Position numbers and translations under genes: made by a program. From Kiritimatiellia bacterium (GTDB lineage: Bacteria; Verrucomicrobiota; Kiritimatiellia; RFP12; DVOR01): a stretch of DNA of 6,636 nt. The stretch lies in NCBI GenBank assembly GCA_017457555.1, contig JAFTHG010000018.1:1-6636 (forward strand), read 5' to 3'. Below, piece by piece: positions 1-6,378 of the stretch (the first letter of the stretch is position 1; each line of letters begins with the position of its first letter). The notes beneath the pieces are model-generated. The model did no database searches. It saw only the letters and a program-made list of their open reading frames with translations, and was not told where the DNA came from.

Positions 1-2
1 TC

Positions 3-28
3 CTTCGGTGCACATTCAAATGACACAT
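3..28 (+). repeat. 26-bp direct repeat, copy 1
   Basis: This copy matches 60-85 at 23 of 26 positions by direct comparison. The differences fall in the short spacer between the TTCGGTGCACATT block and the ATGACACAT block. The GTGCAC core is itself palindromic, which suggests a protein-binding site. A weaker related stretch (GTGACATAAC, 41-50) lies between the copies. Confidence 0.7.
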
Positions 29-59
29 AGGAGCAATAGTGTGACATAACTGGATTTTT

Positions 60-85
60 CTTCGGTGCACATTACTATGACACAT
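60..85 (+). repeat. 26-bp direct repeat, copy 2 (outer copy)
   Basis: This is the second copy of the motif at 3-28, offset by 57 bp, with the same GTGCAC palindrome core and TGACACAT end. If the region is an insertion-sequence end, this copy is the terminal repeat and the flanking chromosomal DNA begins at about 85; a target duplication would then start TCACGATT. Confidence 0.7.
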
Positions 86-142
86 CACGATTTTAGCGAC
101 GGCTTCGCAATATTTGTAGCACACGTAGAAGTGAAAATCCGT

Positions 143-153
143 TATACTATAAG
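143..153 (+). promoter_or_regulatory. Putative -10 region for the five-gene operon
   Basis: TATACT at 143-148 (overlapped by TATAAG at 148-153) is a good sigma-70-type -10 hexamer and sits about 50 nt before the first start codon. No convincing -35 box lies at 16-18 bp: the nearest candidate, TTGTAG at 114-119, is too far upstream (23-bp spacing) and matches only partly. The promoter call therefore rests on the -10 element and its position in the only leader of the operon. The stretch 86-201 shows no other gene or RNA that I can recognise. Confidence 0.35.
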
Positions 154-185
154 AGATATGTTCGGGCAAATGGCAGACGGACAGG

Positions 186-192
186 AAAAGGA
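186..192 (+). promoter_or_regulatory. Ribosome binding site of the DUF3127 gene
   Basis: AAAAGGA ends 9 nt before the ATG at 202, an acceptable Shine-Dalgarno distance. A second AAAGG at 195-199 is too close to the start to be used. This supports ATG 202 as the start. Confidence 0.5.
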
Positions 193-201
193 TTAAAGGC
201 A

Positions 202-561
202 ATGAGTACACCATATGAATTTGAGGGAACGGTTAAGGAAATCATGGATCTTCAGACGTTTCCAAGTGGTTTTTGCAAGCGTGAGTTTGTTGTGACGGAT
301 AAAGATGATCGTTATCCGCAAGATATCAAGTTTGTTGCCATCAAAAATAACTGTGCCTTACTGGACAGTGTCCATCGTGGAGATGAGGTGCGTGTGACCT
401 TCTCATTACGTGGGAATTGCTATAACGGCCGTTACTACACGGACTTGCAGATGTTTAAGTTGGTGAAGGTGGAAGTGGATGGCTCCACAGCAGAACCTAT
501 CCCACAGCCAGCAGATGAGTTTCCGGTTGACGAAATAAGTGATGAAGACATGCCCTTCTGA
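202..561 (+). CDS. DUF3127 family protein with SSB-like acidic C-terminal tip
   Basis: A small soluble protein of 119 aa. Residues about 6-90 match the DUF3127 pattern: KREFVVTD near 26-33, YPQDIKF at 38-44, a GDEVRVTFSLRG strand at 60-71, and NGRYYTDLQMFKL at 75-87. The family is thought to adopt an OB-like fold related to single-stranded-DNA-binding proteins. After a Pro-rich linker (about 98-108) the chain ends in an acidic tail closing with DEDMPF. This mirrors the D-D-x-P-F tip by which SSB recruits repair and replication enzymes. A role as an accessory ssDNA-binding or protein-docking factor is inferred; the biochemical role of the family is not established to my knowledge. It is the first gene of the operon, follows a plausible RBS, and its last 20 nt overlap prmC. 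There is no signal peptide or membrane segment. The family match is recalled from its motifs, not searched. Confidence 0.8.
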   Translation: MSTPYEFEGTVKEIMDLQTFPSGFCKREFVVTDKDDRYPQDIKFVAIKNNCALLDSVHRGDEVRVTFSLRGNCYNGRYYTDLQMFKLVKVEVDGSTAEPIPQPADEFPVDEISDEDMPF

Positions 562-1429
562 TTCAAGTGCATGGTCTGTGAAGCGACTCATAGAGGCCGG
601 GCGCCTCTATTTGTGTCGCCACGGAATGGATGACGATGAGGCGCAGAGTCAAGCACGAATCTTGCTTGCGGAGCGTCTCTCGTGTTCATTAGGCAGTTTA
701 ACCGCCTATGAAATGCGTATTCTTGACGATGTGGCGGTAGCGTGTTTGCGCCAACAGTTTAAGCGCATTGCTGCAGGTGAGCCTATCCAGTATGTCGTGG
801 GAACATGGCCGTTTCATAATATTGTGTTACATACAGATGCTCGTGCGCTGATTCCGCGTCCGGAAACGGAAGAATTGGTTGAGCGGATCCTGCGGAGTAC
901 AGTTTGGCAACGCGCGGAAGTGATTGCCGATATCGGGACAGGCACAGGAGCCATTATTCTGGCATTAGCTTTTGCTGCCAGAGGTACAAATCGGAGATTT
1001 ATTGCGGTTGATTTGTCTGAACAGGCATTAGCGTTGGCTCAAGAGAATGCGGCCCGTTTGGGGTTGAGCGATGTGATTACATTTATTCATGGAGATGGCG
1101 CGGGGGTGTTAGAGGCGTGTTCGTGTGATATTGTGGTGTCGAATCCTCCCTATATTGCAACGGAAGTGGTTAATCAATTGCCCAGACATATTTTGGAACA
1201 TGAGCCACGGATGGCGTTGGATGGTGGTGCAGATGGATTAGATATCTTGCGTCAGATTATCGTAGACGGGACGCAGGTGCTTAAGCCGTCAGGACGTATT
1301 TTCTTTGAAATCGGGGACGAACAGGGCTTGGCAATGCAACGCTTATTGGAGCGTGCAGGTTATTCGGATGTTGTCGTCGCCCGTGATTTCGCCGGTCATC
1401 ATCGCTACGCAGAGGGAACACTCTTGTGA
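542..1429 (+). CDS. prmC: Peptide chain release factor N(5)-glutamine methyltransferase PrmC
   Basis: PrmC (HemK) transfers a methyl group from S-adenosylmethionine to the glutamine of the GGQ motif in release factors RF1 and RF2, which aids termination in the cytoplasm. The 295-aa length is normal. An N-terminal helical substrate-binding domain covers about 1-75 and is followed by EPIQYVVGTWPF (80-91), the family signature. The SAM-binding domain carries IPRPETEELVE (104-114), motif I DIGTGTGAI (130-138), the catalytic NPPYI (201-205) and HEPRMALDGGADGL (220-233). The start is not certain: ATG 542 is preferred, GTG 539 directly precedes it, and GTG 578 would remove a poorly conserved N-terminus but overlaps less. 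None has a clear Shine-Dalgarno sequence, so translation is probably coupled to the upstream gene, which it overlaps by 20 nt. It is unlinked to prfA here, which is its usual partner in many genomes. Confidence 0.95.
   Translation: MKTCPSDSSAWSVKRLIEAGRLYLCRHGMDDDEAQSQARILLAERLSCSLGSLTAYEMRILDDVAVACLRQQFKRIAAGEPIQYVVGTWPFHNIVLHTDARALIPRPETEELVERILRSTVWQRAEVIADIGTGTGAIILALAFAARGTNRRFIAVDLSEQALALAQENAARLGLSDVITFIHGDGAGVLEACSCDIVVSNPPYIATEVVNQLPRHILEHEPRMALDGGADGLDILRQIIVDGTQVLKPSGRIFFEIGDEQGLAMQRLLERAGYSDVVVARDFAGHHRYAEGTLL
590..610 (+). other. Perfect 8-bp hairpin just after the DUF3127 stop codon, inside prmC
   Basis: ATAGAGGC (590-597) and GCCTCTAT (603-610) are exact inverted complements around a 5-nt loop, 28 nt after the first gene's stop codon. 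The bases that follow (TTGTGT) form only a poor U-tract, so this is at best a weak terminator. A processing or stabilising stem, or a brake on prmC expression relative to the DUF3127 gene, is possible. It lies in coding sequence and could be chance. Confidence 0.3.
1411..1416 (+). promoter_or_regulatory. Ribosome binding site deciding the GTG start at 1426
   Basis: AGAGGG lies 9 nt before GTG 1426 within the 3' end of prmC. With the GTGA stop/start overlap it supports a GTG start for the glycosyltransferase gene rather than a later ATG. Confidence 0.55.
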
Positions 1430-2988
1430 AGTTTGAGCCGAAAGCGTTGCCAAAGGCACCACGCCAACGTGCGCTTCAAGCGTTTGTTGCAGAACGGTTG
1501 CCGCTTTTACGGCGTGAAACGCCACCACCGATGCGCTATGATTCGGTGACGTTGTTGCTTTATTTCTTTCCACAAACGGCACACCCTGAATCCTTTGACC
1601 TATTTGAATTTGCCATCCGTCAATCGTGGGCGGTATTGGGACGGTTGCAAACGGTAATTGTGACGCACAACCAAGCACTAATCCCTGAAACCTTTTTGCG
1701 TGATAATCCCGTTCCCGTAGAAGTGCAGGAGGAGCCGCAGCTTATTCCTGGTGATATTCGCTCAATGAGCCGAGATTGTCTGGTGCGACTCTATCAACGT
1801 TTTCATACCTCCCACGTCTTGATTGTGCAAGCAGATGGTTGGCCGATGGAGGATCGGTTAAAGGATTTCTTAGAGTATGACTTCGTAGGAGCTCCCAATG
1901 TGACCCCCGGGTGGCGATCACACGTGGCGGATTGGTTGGGGTTGACCGTCTTGAATGGCGGCTTTTCGTTACGCTCGCAGCGGTTGTGCCGTGCGGTTGC
2001 ACGTATGTGGCGTTGGCTTCCGGCAGCAGTAGCGCCGAGCGAAGATCATGTCTACGCGCGTTTTAGGGCCCTCTTTCATTTCCCCTCAGCCGCCATTGCT
2101 CGTCAATTTAGTGAAGACGCATTAGATGGCTTGTTGCCACCGGCTCCAGATGCTGCTCCGATGGGATTTCATCGAGCCTCAACCTTTGATGCGCTTTGTG
2201 CTCAGCAGTCCCCCTTAACGGTTGTCAGTGTGGTGCGTGATTGGGATTGTTATACCCGATGTGTGCGTGAGAATCCGTATTTGCAAGGTGCTCGTTTTGT
2301 TACATTTGATAATACCGTGGAAAATATTCCGATTCCGGAACGGTATAATGCATTCTTAGCAACGATGCCGAAAGAAACAGGTTGGATTCTCTTTGCTCAC
2401 GAAGATTTCGACCTTCACGAAGATCCCAGACCTAAACTCTATCGCCGATCAACGCTCTTTCCATGTGGAATAATTGGAACACGGACAATCGCCAATTCGG
2501 TGATTTTGCCCTTTGGAGAGATTTCTGATTCGGATCGGGATGGTTCACGCCAGCACATGAATCGGCCTCCGTTGCCGTACACTACACTTTTAGGCGCCCG
2601 CACAGAAAACTGTGATTGTTGCGGTTTCTTCGTTCATGCCGATACCTTTCGTGCTTGGAAGCTGCGTTTTGATCCGTTATGTCCGTGGGATCTCTATGCC
2701 GAAGACCTCTGTTTTCAGTTTATTCAAGCCAGCGGTCACACGATAAGTTTACTGCCTGTCAAGGCGCACCACTGGTCGCGTGGCAATCCGAATACGCCAC
2801 ATTTTAGAGCTGCACTGGCTCATTTGAATGCAAAGTATGCGGATGTTTGTTTCGCAGGAGGGACGTGCATCTTCTCAATTGGAAAGCGTCCAAGTCTGCG
2901 ATTGCGGAGCTTTCAGTTTTTGGTTCATCACCTCTTTTTACGCTGGGTTACACCGAAACAGGTCGGACAGTGCGAGGAACATCAATGA
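1426..2988 (+). CDS. Two-domain glycosyltransferase-like protein (DUF5672 plus StrF-type GT2-like domain)
   Basis: A 520-aa soluble protein with two apparent catalytic-type modules. Residues about 38-250 resemble DUF5672: VTLLLYFF at 41-48, VLIVQADGWP at 131-140 (a DxD-like acidic site at Asp137), YDFVGAPN at 151-158, LNGGFSLRS at 176-184, EDHVY at 206-210 and MGFH at 246-249. Residues about 264-475 resemble the StrF / Glyco_tranf_2_5 type of GT2-like domain: VVSVVRDWDCY at 266-276, WILFAHEDFDL at 320-330, CGIIGTRTI at 347-355, CCGFFVHADTF at 398-408, FDPLCPWDLYAEDLCF at 415-430 and a histidine-rich AHHW at 447-450. The likely role is sugar transfer onto a surface glycan or other cytoplasmic acceptor; donor and acceptor cannot be read from the sequence. 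No signal peptide or membrane span is seen. It starts with GTG, overlaps prmC by 4 nt and bioF by 4 nt. The domain names come from motif recognition only. Confidence 0.75.
   Translation: MKFEPKALPKAPRQRALQAFVAERLPLLRRETPPPMRYDSVTLLLYFFPQTAHPESFDLFEFAIRQSWAVLGRLQTVIVTHNQALIPETFLRDNPVPVEVQEEPQLIPGDIRSMSRDCLVRLYQRFHTSHVLIVQADGWPMEDRLKDFLEYDFVGAPNVTPGWRSHVADWLGLTVLNGGFSLRSQRLCRAVARMWRWLPAAVAPSEDHVYARFRALFHFPSAAIARQFSEDALDGLLPPAPDAAPMGFHRASTFDALCAQQSPLTVVSVVRDWDCYTRCVRENPYLQGARFVTFDNTVENIPIPERYNAFLATMPKETGWILFAHEDFDLHEDPRPKLYRRSTLFPCGIIGTRTIANSVILPFGEISDSDRDGSRQHMNRPPLPYTTLLGARTENCDCCGFFVHADTFRAWKLRFDPLCPWDLYAEDLCFQFIQASGHTISLLPVKAHHWSRGNPNTPHFRAALAHLNAKYADVCFAGGTCIFSIGKRPSLRLRSFQFLVHHLFLRWVTPKQVGQCEEHQ
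2974..2977 (+). promoter_or_regulatory. Ribosome binding site deciding the bioF start at 2985
   Basis: GAGG lies 7 nt before ATG 2985, which itself overlaps the previous gene's TGA as ATGA. This favours ATG 2985 over the in-frame extension that begins at 2847, whose extra 46 residues lie inside the glycosyltransferase gene and resemble nothing in BioF. Confidence 0.6.
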
Positions 2989-4106
2989 ATTTTAAAGATC
3001 GATTAATTCAAGATTTGGATGCACTTCGTTGCAATGGAATGTACCGTCAGTTGTCGGTTGTGCCTGATGGGATGGTGAATCTCTCCGGAAATGACTATTT
3101 GGGCCTTCTAGAAGATGATGCACTTCGGGAGACCTTTTATGCTCAACTCTCTGGTTCGGATCGTTTGTTAAGTGCGGCAAGTTCACGATTGTTGACGGGA
3201 AATGTGCCGGCTGCGATAGCTTTAGAGTCCTTACTGGCAGAACGCTATGGCACAGAGGCGGCTCTTGTTTTTGGTTCCGGGTATCATGCCAACACAGGCA
3301 TTCTGCCTGCATTGGTTGGAAATAAAAGTCTTATTCTCTCCGATCGCTTGAACCATGCGAGTCTGATCGATGGCATTCGGGCAACGGGTGCAGATTTCTA
3401 TCGCTTCAGACACAATGATTTAGCGCATGCCCGGAGTTATCTGGAACGCTATGCAGCGTCCTATGATGAGGTCTTTGTTGTCACAGAAAGTGTCTTTTCA
3501 ATGGATGGGGATTGCACGGATTTGCAGGCATTGGTGCAATTGAAGCGTGATTTTCCTAATGTGGTGCTCTACGTTGATGAAGCGCATGGGGTGGGCGTCT
3601 TCGGAGATCAGGGCCTTGGTCTGGCTACCTTGGCAGGGGTTCACCATGAGATTGATCTATTGGTTGGTACCTTTGGGAAAGCGCTGTGTTCCACGGGCGC
3701 GTTTGTGGTGTGTTCCAATGCGATTCGTGAAACACTGGTGAATAAAATGCGCCCCTTTATCTTTACGACAGCATTGCCGCCGGTGAATCTCGCATGGACG
3801 CACTTTGTCATTCAGGCTCTACCGGAAATGCACGCACGGCGTACACATCTGTTGGCGATGGCAAGTCGTCTAACGGAGGCGATACGTCAAAAGACGGGCG
3901 CGTGTGTCAGTTCATCACACATTGTCCCATACGTGATTGGGAGCAATGAGGCGGCAATTGCCGAGGCTAAACGTTTTCAGGATGCTGGATTTTACGTTTT
4001 GCCAATTCGCCCACCAACGGTGCCAAAAGGGACCGCACGTTTGCGATTCTCGCTTTCCGCAGCGGTAACAGACGCTGATTTTGAACGTTTACTCAACGTC
4101 CTGTGA
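2985..4106 (+). CDS. bioF: 8-amino-7-oxononanoate synthase (BioF)
   Basis: A PLP-dependent alpha-oxoamine synthase that condenses pimeloyl-ACP or pimeloyl-CoA with L-alanine to give 8-amino-7-oxononanoate (KAPA), the first step of biotin ring assembly, in the cytoplasm. The 373 aa are slightly shorter than the usual 380-390. Visible motifs are NLSGNDYLGL (32-41), SSRLLTGN (66-73), FGSGYHAN (96-103), NHASLIDG (123-130), TESVFSMDGD (167-176), VDEAHGVGVFG (197-207, with PLP-contacting Asp198 and His201), GTFGKAL (228-234, Schiff-base Lys232) and RPPTVPKGTARLRFSLSA (342-359). The PTVPxGTARLR ending is typical of BioF and argues against 2-amino-3-ketobutyrate CoA ligase (Kbl) or serine palmitoyltransferase, which share the fold. 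No other biotin gene is present in the window. The gene overlaps its upstream neighbour by 4 nt and recD2 follows after 1 nt, so it is expressed as part of the operon. Confidence 0.9.
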   Translation: MNFKDRLIQDLDALRCNGMYRQLSVVPDGMVNLSGNDYLGLLEDDALRETFYAQLSGSDRLLSAASSRLLTGNVPAAIALESLLAERYGTEAALVFGSGYHANTGILPALVGNKSLILSDRLNHASLIDGIRATGADFYRFRHNDLAHARSYLERYAASYDEVFVVTESVFSMDGDCTDLQALVQLKRDFPNVVLYVDEAHGVGVFGDQGLGLATLAGVHHEIDLLVGTFGKALCSTGAFVVCSNAIRETLVNKMRPFIFTTALPPVNLAWTHFVIQALPEMHARRTHLLAMASRLTEAIRQKTGACVSSSHIVPYVIGSNEAAIAEAKRFQDAGFYVLPIRPPTVPKGTARLRFSLSAAVTDADFERLLNVL

Positions 4107-4107
4107 T

Positions 4108-6297
4108 ATGAATTCCGCTACCAATCGTCCTTTTGAACAGTTATCTGGAAGTGTAGATGCGATTCACTTCCGGAATGAGGAAACGGGTTATACGGTGCTG
4201 TCTGTGTTACCTGTAGCGGAGGTGCAGGGTGATAAGCGCCGAATAACGGTGGTGGGCAAGTGTGCAACCGTTTGGATTGGGGAGGAATTAACCGCTGAAG
4301 GGCGCTGGATTGAAGATCCGCGTTTTGGGAAACAGTTCAAAGCAGACACAATCACTTGTATAACACCGACGTCAATTGAGGGGATTCGGCGCTTCTTGGC
4401 CAGTGGTTTGATCCGAGGAATTGGCCCCATTTTAGCTGATGCGATTGTAAAACGGTTTGGTTCGGACACCATTCATATTTTGGATACGCGTCCGGATCGG
4501 CTTCGAGAAGTACCGAAGGTTGGTCGGAAAAAGTGTGATATGATTCGAAAGTCGTGGAGTGAACAGCGACAAAGTCACGAAACGATGATTTTCCTTCAGG
4601 CGCAGGGGATTGGTACTGGAATTGCTGCGCGCATTTGGCGACGTTATGGCGCTGATGCAATTGCGATTGTAAAGCGTAATCCTTATCGTTTGGCAGAGGA
4701 TGTGCGTGGTATCGGATTTCTTACGGCTGACCAGATTGCCTTGCGGATGGGAATTGCTAAAGACTCAGAATTGCGTGCTGAGGCTGGTCTGTTACACTGT
4801 TTGAAGCGAGCTGCTGATGAGCAGGGATTTGTTTATTTGCGGCAAAGTGAACTTTTCCTTGCGGCTAATGAGGCGTTGGATATCCCTGTGGAAAAATTGG
4901 CAACTGCCTTGGAGGCAGATGCAGAACGTGGTGTGGTGACGCTTGAAGAGGATCGTGTCTATCTTGCAGAGCACTTTGCTGACGAACAGATGATTGTTGA
5001 ACGCTTGGCTAAACTGATTCAGACAAAGCCGAAGTTTAGACCCATTCTTGCCGACAAAGCGGTGGCTTGGGCAGAGGAACAGATGAAGATTTCGCTGGCC
5101 TCTGCACAATGGAAGGCTTTGCTGACGGCATTAGAAAGTAAGGTTTCAGTAATTACGGGTGGGCCGGGTGTGGGTAAAACCACGATTATCAAGGCGTTGG
5201 CTTCGGTTTACCATGCGCGGAAATTACGCCTCTTTTTGGCTGCTCCAACCGGTCGCGCTGCCAAGCGGATGTCGGAAAGCACCGGATTCCCGGCCACAAC
5301 GCTTCATCGTCTGTTGAAGTATCAACCACAGACAGGTAAATTTCTTTACAGTTTGGAGAATCGTTTTCAGGGAGATGTCTTCATCGTGGACGAGAGTTCA
5401 ATGTTGGATGCCACGTTGACACGTCAGTTTTTAAGCGCACTTCCGGATGAGGCGGTTCTTATTTTTGTGGGTGATACGGACCAGTTGCCGAGTGTAGGCG
5501 CAGGGAATGTGTTGGCAGATATCATTACGTCCGGGGTTGTGCCGTGTTCACATTTGACAACGATCTTCCGCCAAGATGCCTCTGGTATGATTGTACGTAA
5601 TGCCCACCGTGTCAATCGCGGAGAAGCTTTTGAAGTGCCACCAACAGGAGCTGTCAGTGATTTCTACTTTACGGAAGCTCAAGATCCTCAGAAGATTCAA
5701 GACTTGCTCTTGCGGTTTATGGTTGAACGTATCCCAGCGAAGTTTCACTTTGATCCCTTAAATGATGTGCAGGTCTTAACGCCGATGCGCCGGGGAGAAT
5801 TGGGCACAGATCGCCTGAATGCGTTGATTCAGGCGCGTCTGAATCCTTCTGGTGAAACACTGTGGCGTGGGAATACACCCTTTCGGAAGGGTGACCGCGT
5901 TATGCAAATTGCCAATAATTACGATAAAGACGTGTTTAATGGTGATATTGGCCTCATTCAGATGGTGGATTCAGAGGCGCGTTCACTGGTCGTTTGTTTT
6001 GAAGGACGGTTTGTTGAATATCAGGCTGAGGAATTGGAAGAGCTTGTTCTGGCCTATGCTACGAGTATTCATAAGTCACAGGGAAGTGAATATCCGGTAG
6101 TGATTGTCCTTATGCATACGCAACATTTCAAATTATTACGGAAGAATTTGATTTATACTGCGATTACACGCGGCAAGAAGTTGGTGATTGTGATAGGCTC
6201 TTCAAAGGCTCTTTGGATTGCGCTCCATGCCGAAGCTGATTCTGTTCGGCAAACAACATTATCCATCCGTCTCAAGAATCGCTTAGATGTTCACTGA
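4108..6297 (+). CDS. recD2: SF1B ATP-dependent 5'-3' DNA helicase RecD2
   Basis: RecD2 is the RecBC-independent RecD-type helicase that unwinds DNA 5'-3' and acts in replication-fork and repair processes. The 729-aa length fits the family. The N-terminal region (about 10-95) is the OB-like segment with LSGSVDAIHFRNEETGYTVL; helix-hairpin-helix repeats follow (about 90-205), including IRGIGPILADAI and VRGIGFLTADQIA. The motor shows Walker A GGPGVGKTT (351-359), AAPTGRAAKRM (378-388), Walker B VDESSM (427-432), VGDTDQLPSVGAG (454-466), the IFRQ motif (about 486-489), GDRVMQ with FNGDIG (595-615), SIHKSQGSEYP (653-663) and YTAITRGKK (683-691). The long N-terminus separates it from RecD of RecBCD. 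ATG 4108 is chosen; a TTG at 4081 would overlap bioF. Neither has a visible Shine-Dalgarno sequence, and the 1-nt gap suggests re-initiation after bioF. The gene ends with tandem stops, TGA TAG. Confidence 0.95.
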   Translation: MNSATNRPFEQLSGSVDAIHFRNEETGYTVLSVLPVAEVQGDKRRITVVGKCATVWIGEELTAEGRWIEDPRFGKQFKADTITCITPTSIEGIRRFLASGLIRGIGPILADAIVKRFGSDTIHILDTRPDRLREVPKVGRKKCDMIRKSWSEQRQSHETMIFLQAQGIGTGIAARIWRRYGADAIAIVKRNPYRLAEDVRGIGFLTADQIALRMGIAKDSELRAEAGLLHCLKRAADEQGFVYLRQSELFLAANEALDIPVEKLATALEADAERGVVTLEEDRVYLAEHFADEQMIVERLAKLIQTKPKFRPILADKAVAWAEEQMKISLASAQWKALLTALESKVSVITGGPGVGKTTIIKALASVYHARKLRLFLAAPTGRAAKRMSESTGFPATTLHRLLKYQPQTGKFLYSLENRFQGDVFIVDESSMLDATLTRQFLSALPDEAVLIFVGDTDQLPSVGAGNVLADIITSGVVPCSHLTTIFRQDASGMIVRNAHRVNRGEAFEVPPTGAVSDFYFTEAQDPQKIQDLLLRFMVERIPAKFHFDPLNDVQVLTPMRRGELGTDRLNALIQARLNPSGETLWRGNTPFRKGDRVMQIANNYDKDVFNGDIGLIQMVDSEARSLVVCFEGRFVEYQAEELEELVLAYATSIHKSQGSEYPVVIVLMHTQHFKLLRKNLIYTAITRGKKLVIVIGSSKALWIALHAEADSVRQTTLSIRLKNRLDVH

Positions 6298-6320
6298 TAG
6301 GAGAGGCATGACTTTAACGT

Positions 6321-6360
6321 AATCGGCACGTTGAGTATCCCAACGTGCCGATTTCTTTTT
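6321..6360 (+). terminator. Intrinsic terminator of the five-gene operon
   Basis: AATCGGCACGTTG (6321-6333) pairs perfectly over 13 bp with CAACGTGCCGATT (6341-6353) around a 7-nt loop, followed by TTTCTTTTT (6352-6360). It lies 23 nt after the recD2 stop. There is no matching A-tract on the left side, so it should work mainly on + strand transcription. The convergent gene ends at 6379 and may run into the same stem, but only weakly terminate there. Confidence 0.9.
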
Positions 6361-6378
6361 AGGCGTGTCAGTTAAAGC

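Larger units (their letters stand above)
1..85 (-). mobile_element. Probable terminal region of an IS21-like insertion sequence (partial)
   Basis: Two imperfect direct copies of a 26-bp motif lie at 3-28 and 60-85, in phase at 57 bp. Both contain CTTCGGTGCACATT followed, after a short variable stretch, by ATGACACAT. Read on the minus strand, the outer copy starts TGTGTCAT and continues to ATGTGCACCGAAG, so the boundary near 84/85 would give an element end in CA on the plus strand. IS21-family elements are known for TG...CA ends and for several internal repeats of the terminal sequence that act as transposase sites; the layout here resembles that. No istA or istB coding sequence is in the window, so the family call is inference. 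It could instead be a solo end, a MITE or an unrelated intergenic repeat. Confidence 0.4.

Noticed and set aside
1..85. Possible CRISPR array
   Set aside because: There are only two imperfect copies with internal differences, one 31-bp gap, and no further units to the right; an insertion-sequence end explains the layout better.
2847..2984. 46-residue N-terminal extension of BioF
   Set aside because: It lies in another frame of the glycosyltransferase gene, shows no BioF similarity, and ATG 2985 has its own GAGG site plus an ATGA overlap.
2985..4106. 2-amino-3-ketobutyrate CoA ligase (Kbl) or serine palmitoyltransferase
   Set aside because: The C-terminal PTVPKGTARLR motif and the SSRLLTGN form are those of BioF; no threonine dehydrogenase gene is adjacent.
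4352..5109. Antisense open frames of about 100 codons within recD2
   Set aside because: They run opposite a strongly conserved gene, have no recognisable domains or RBS, and their composition is what the opposite strand would give.
4108..6297. RecD subunit of RecBCD
   Set aside because: The long N-terminal OB/HhH region and the absence of recB and recC nearby point to RecD2.
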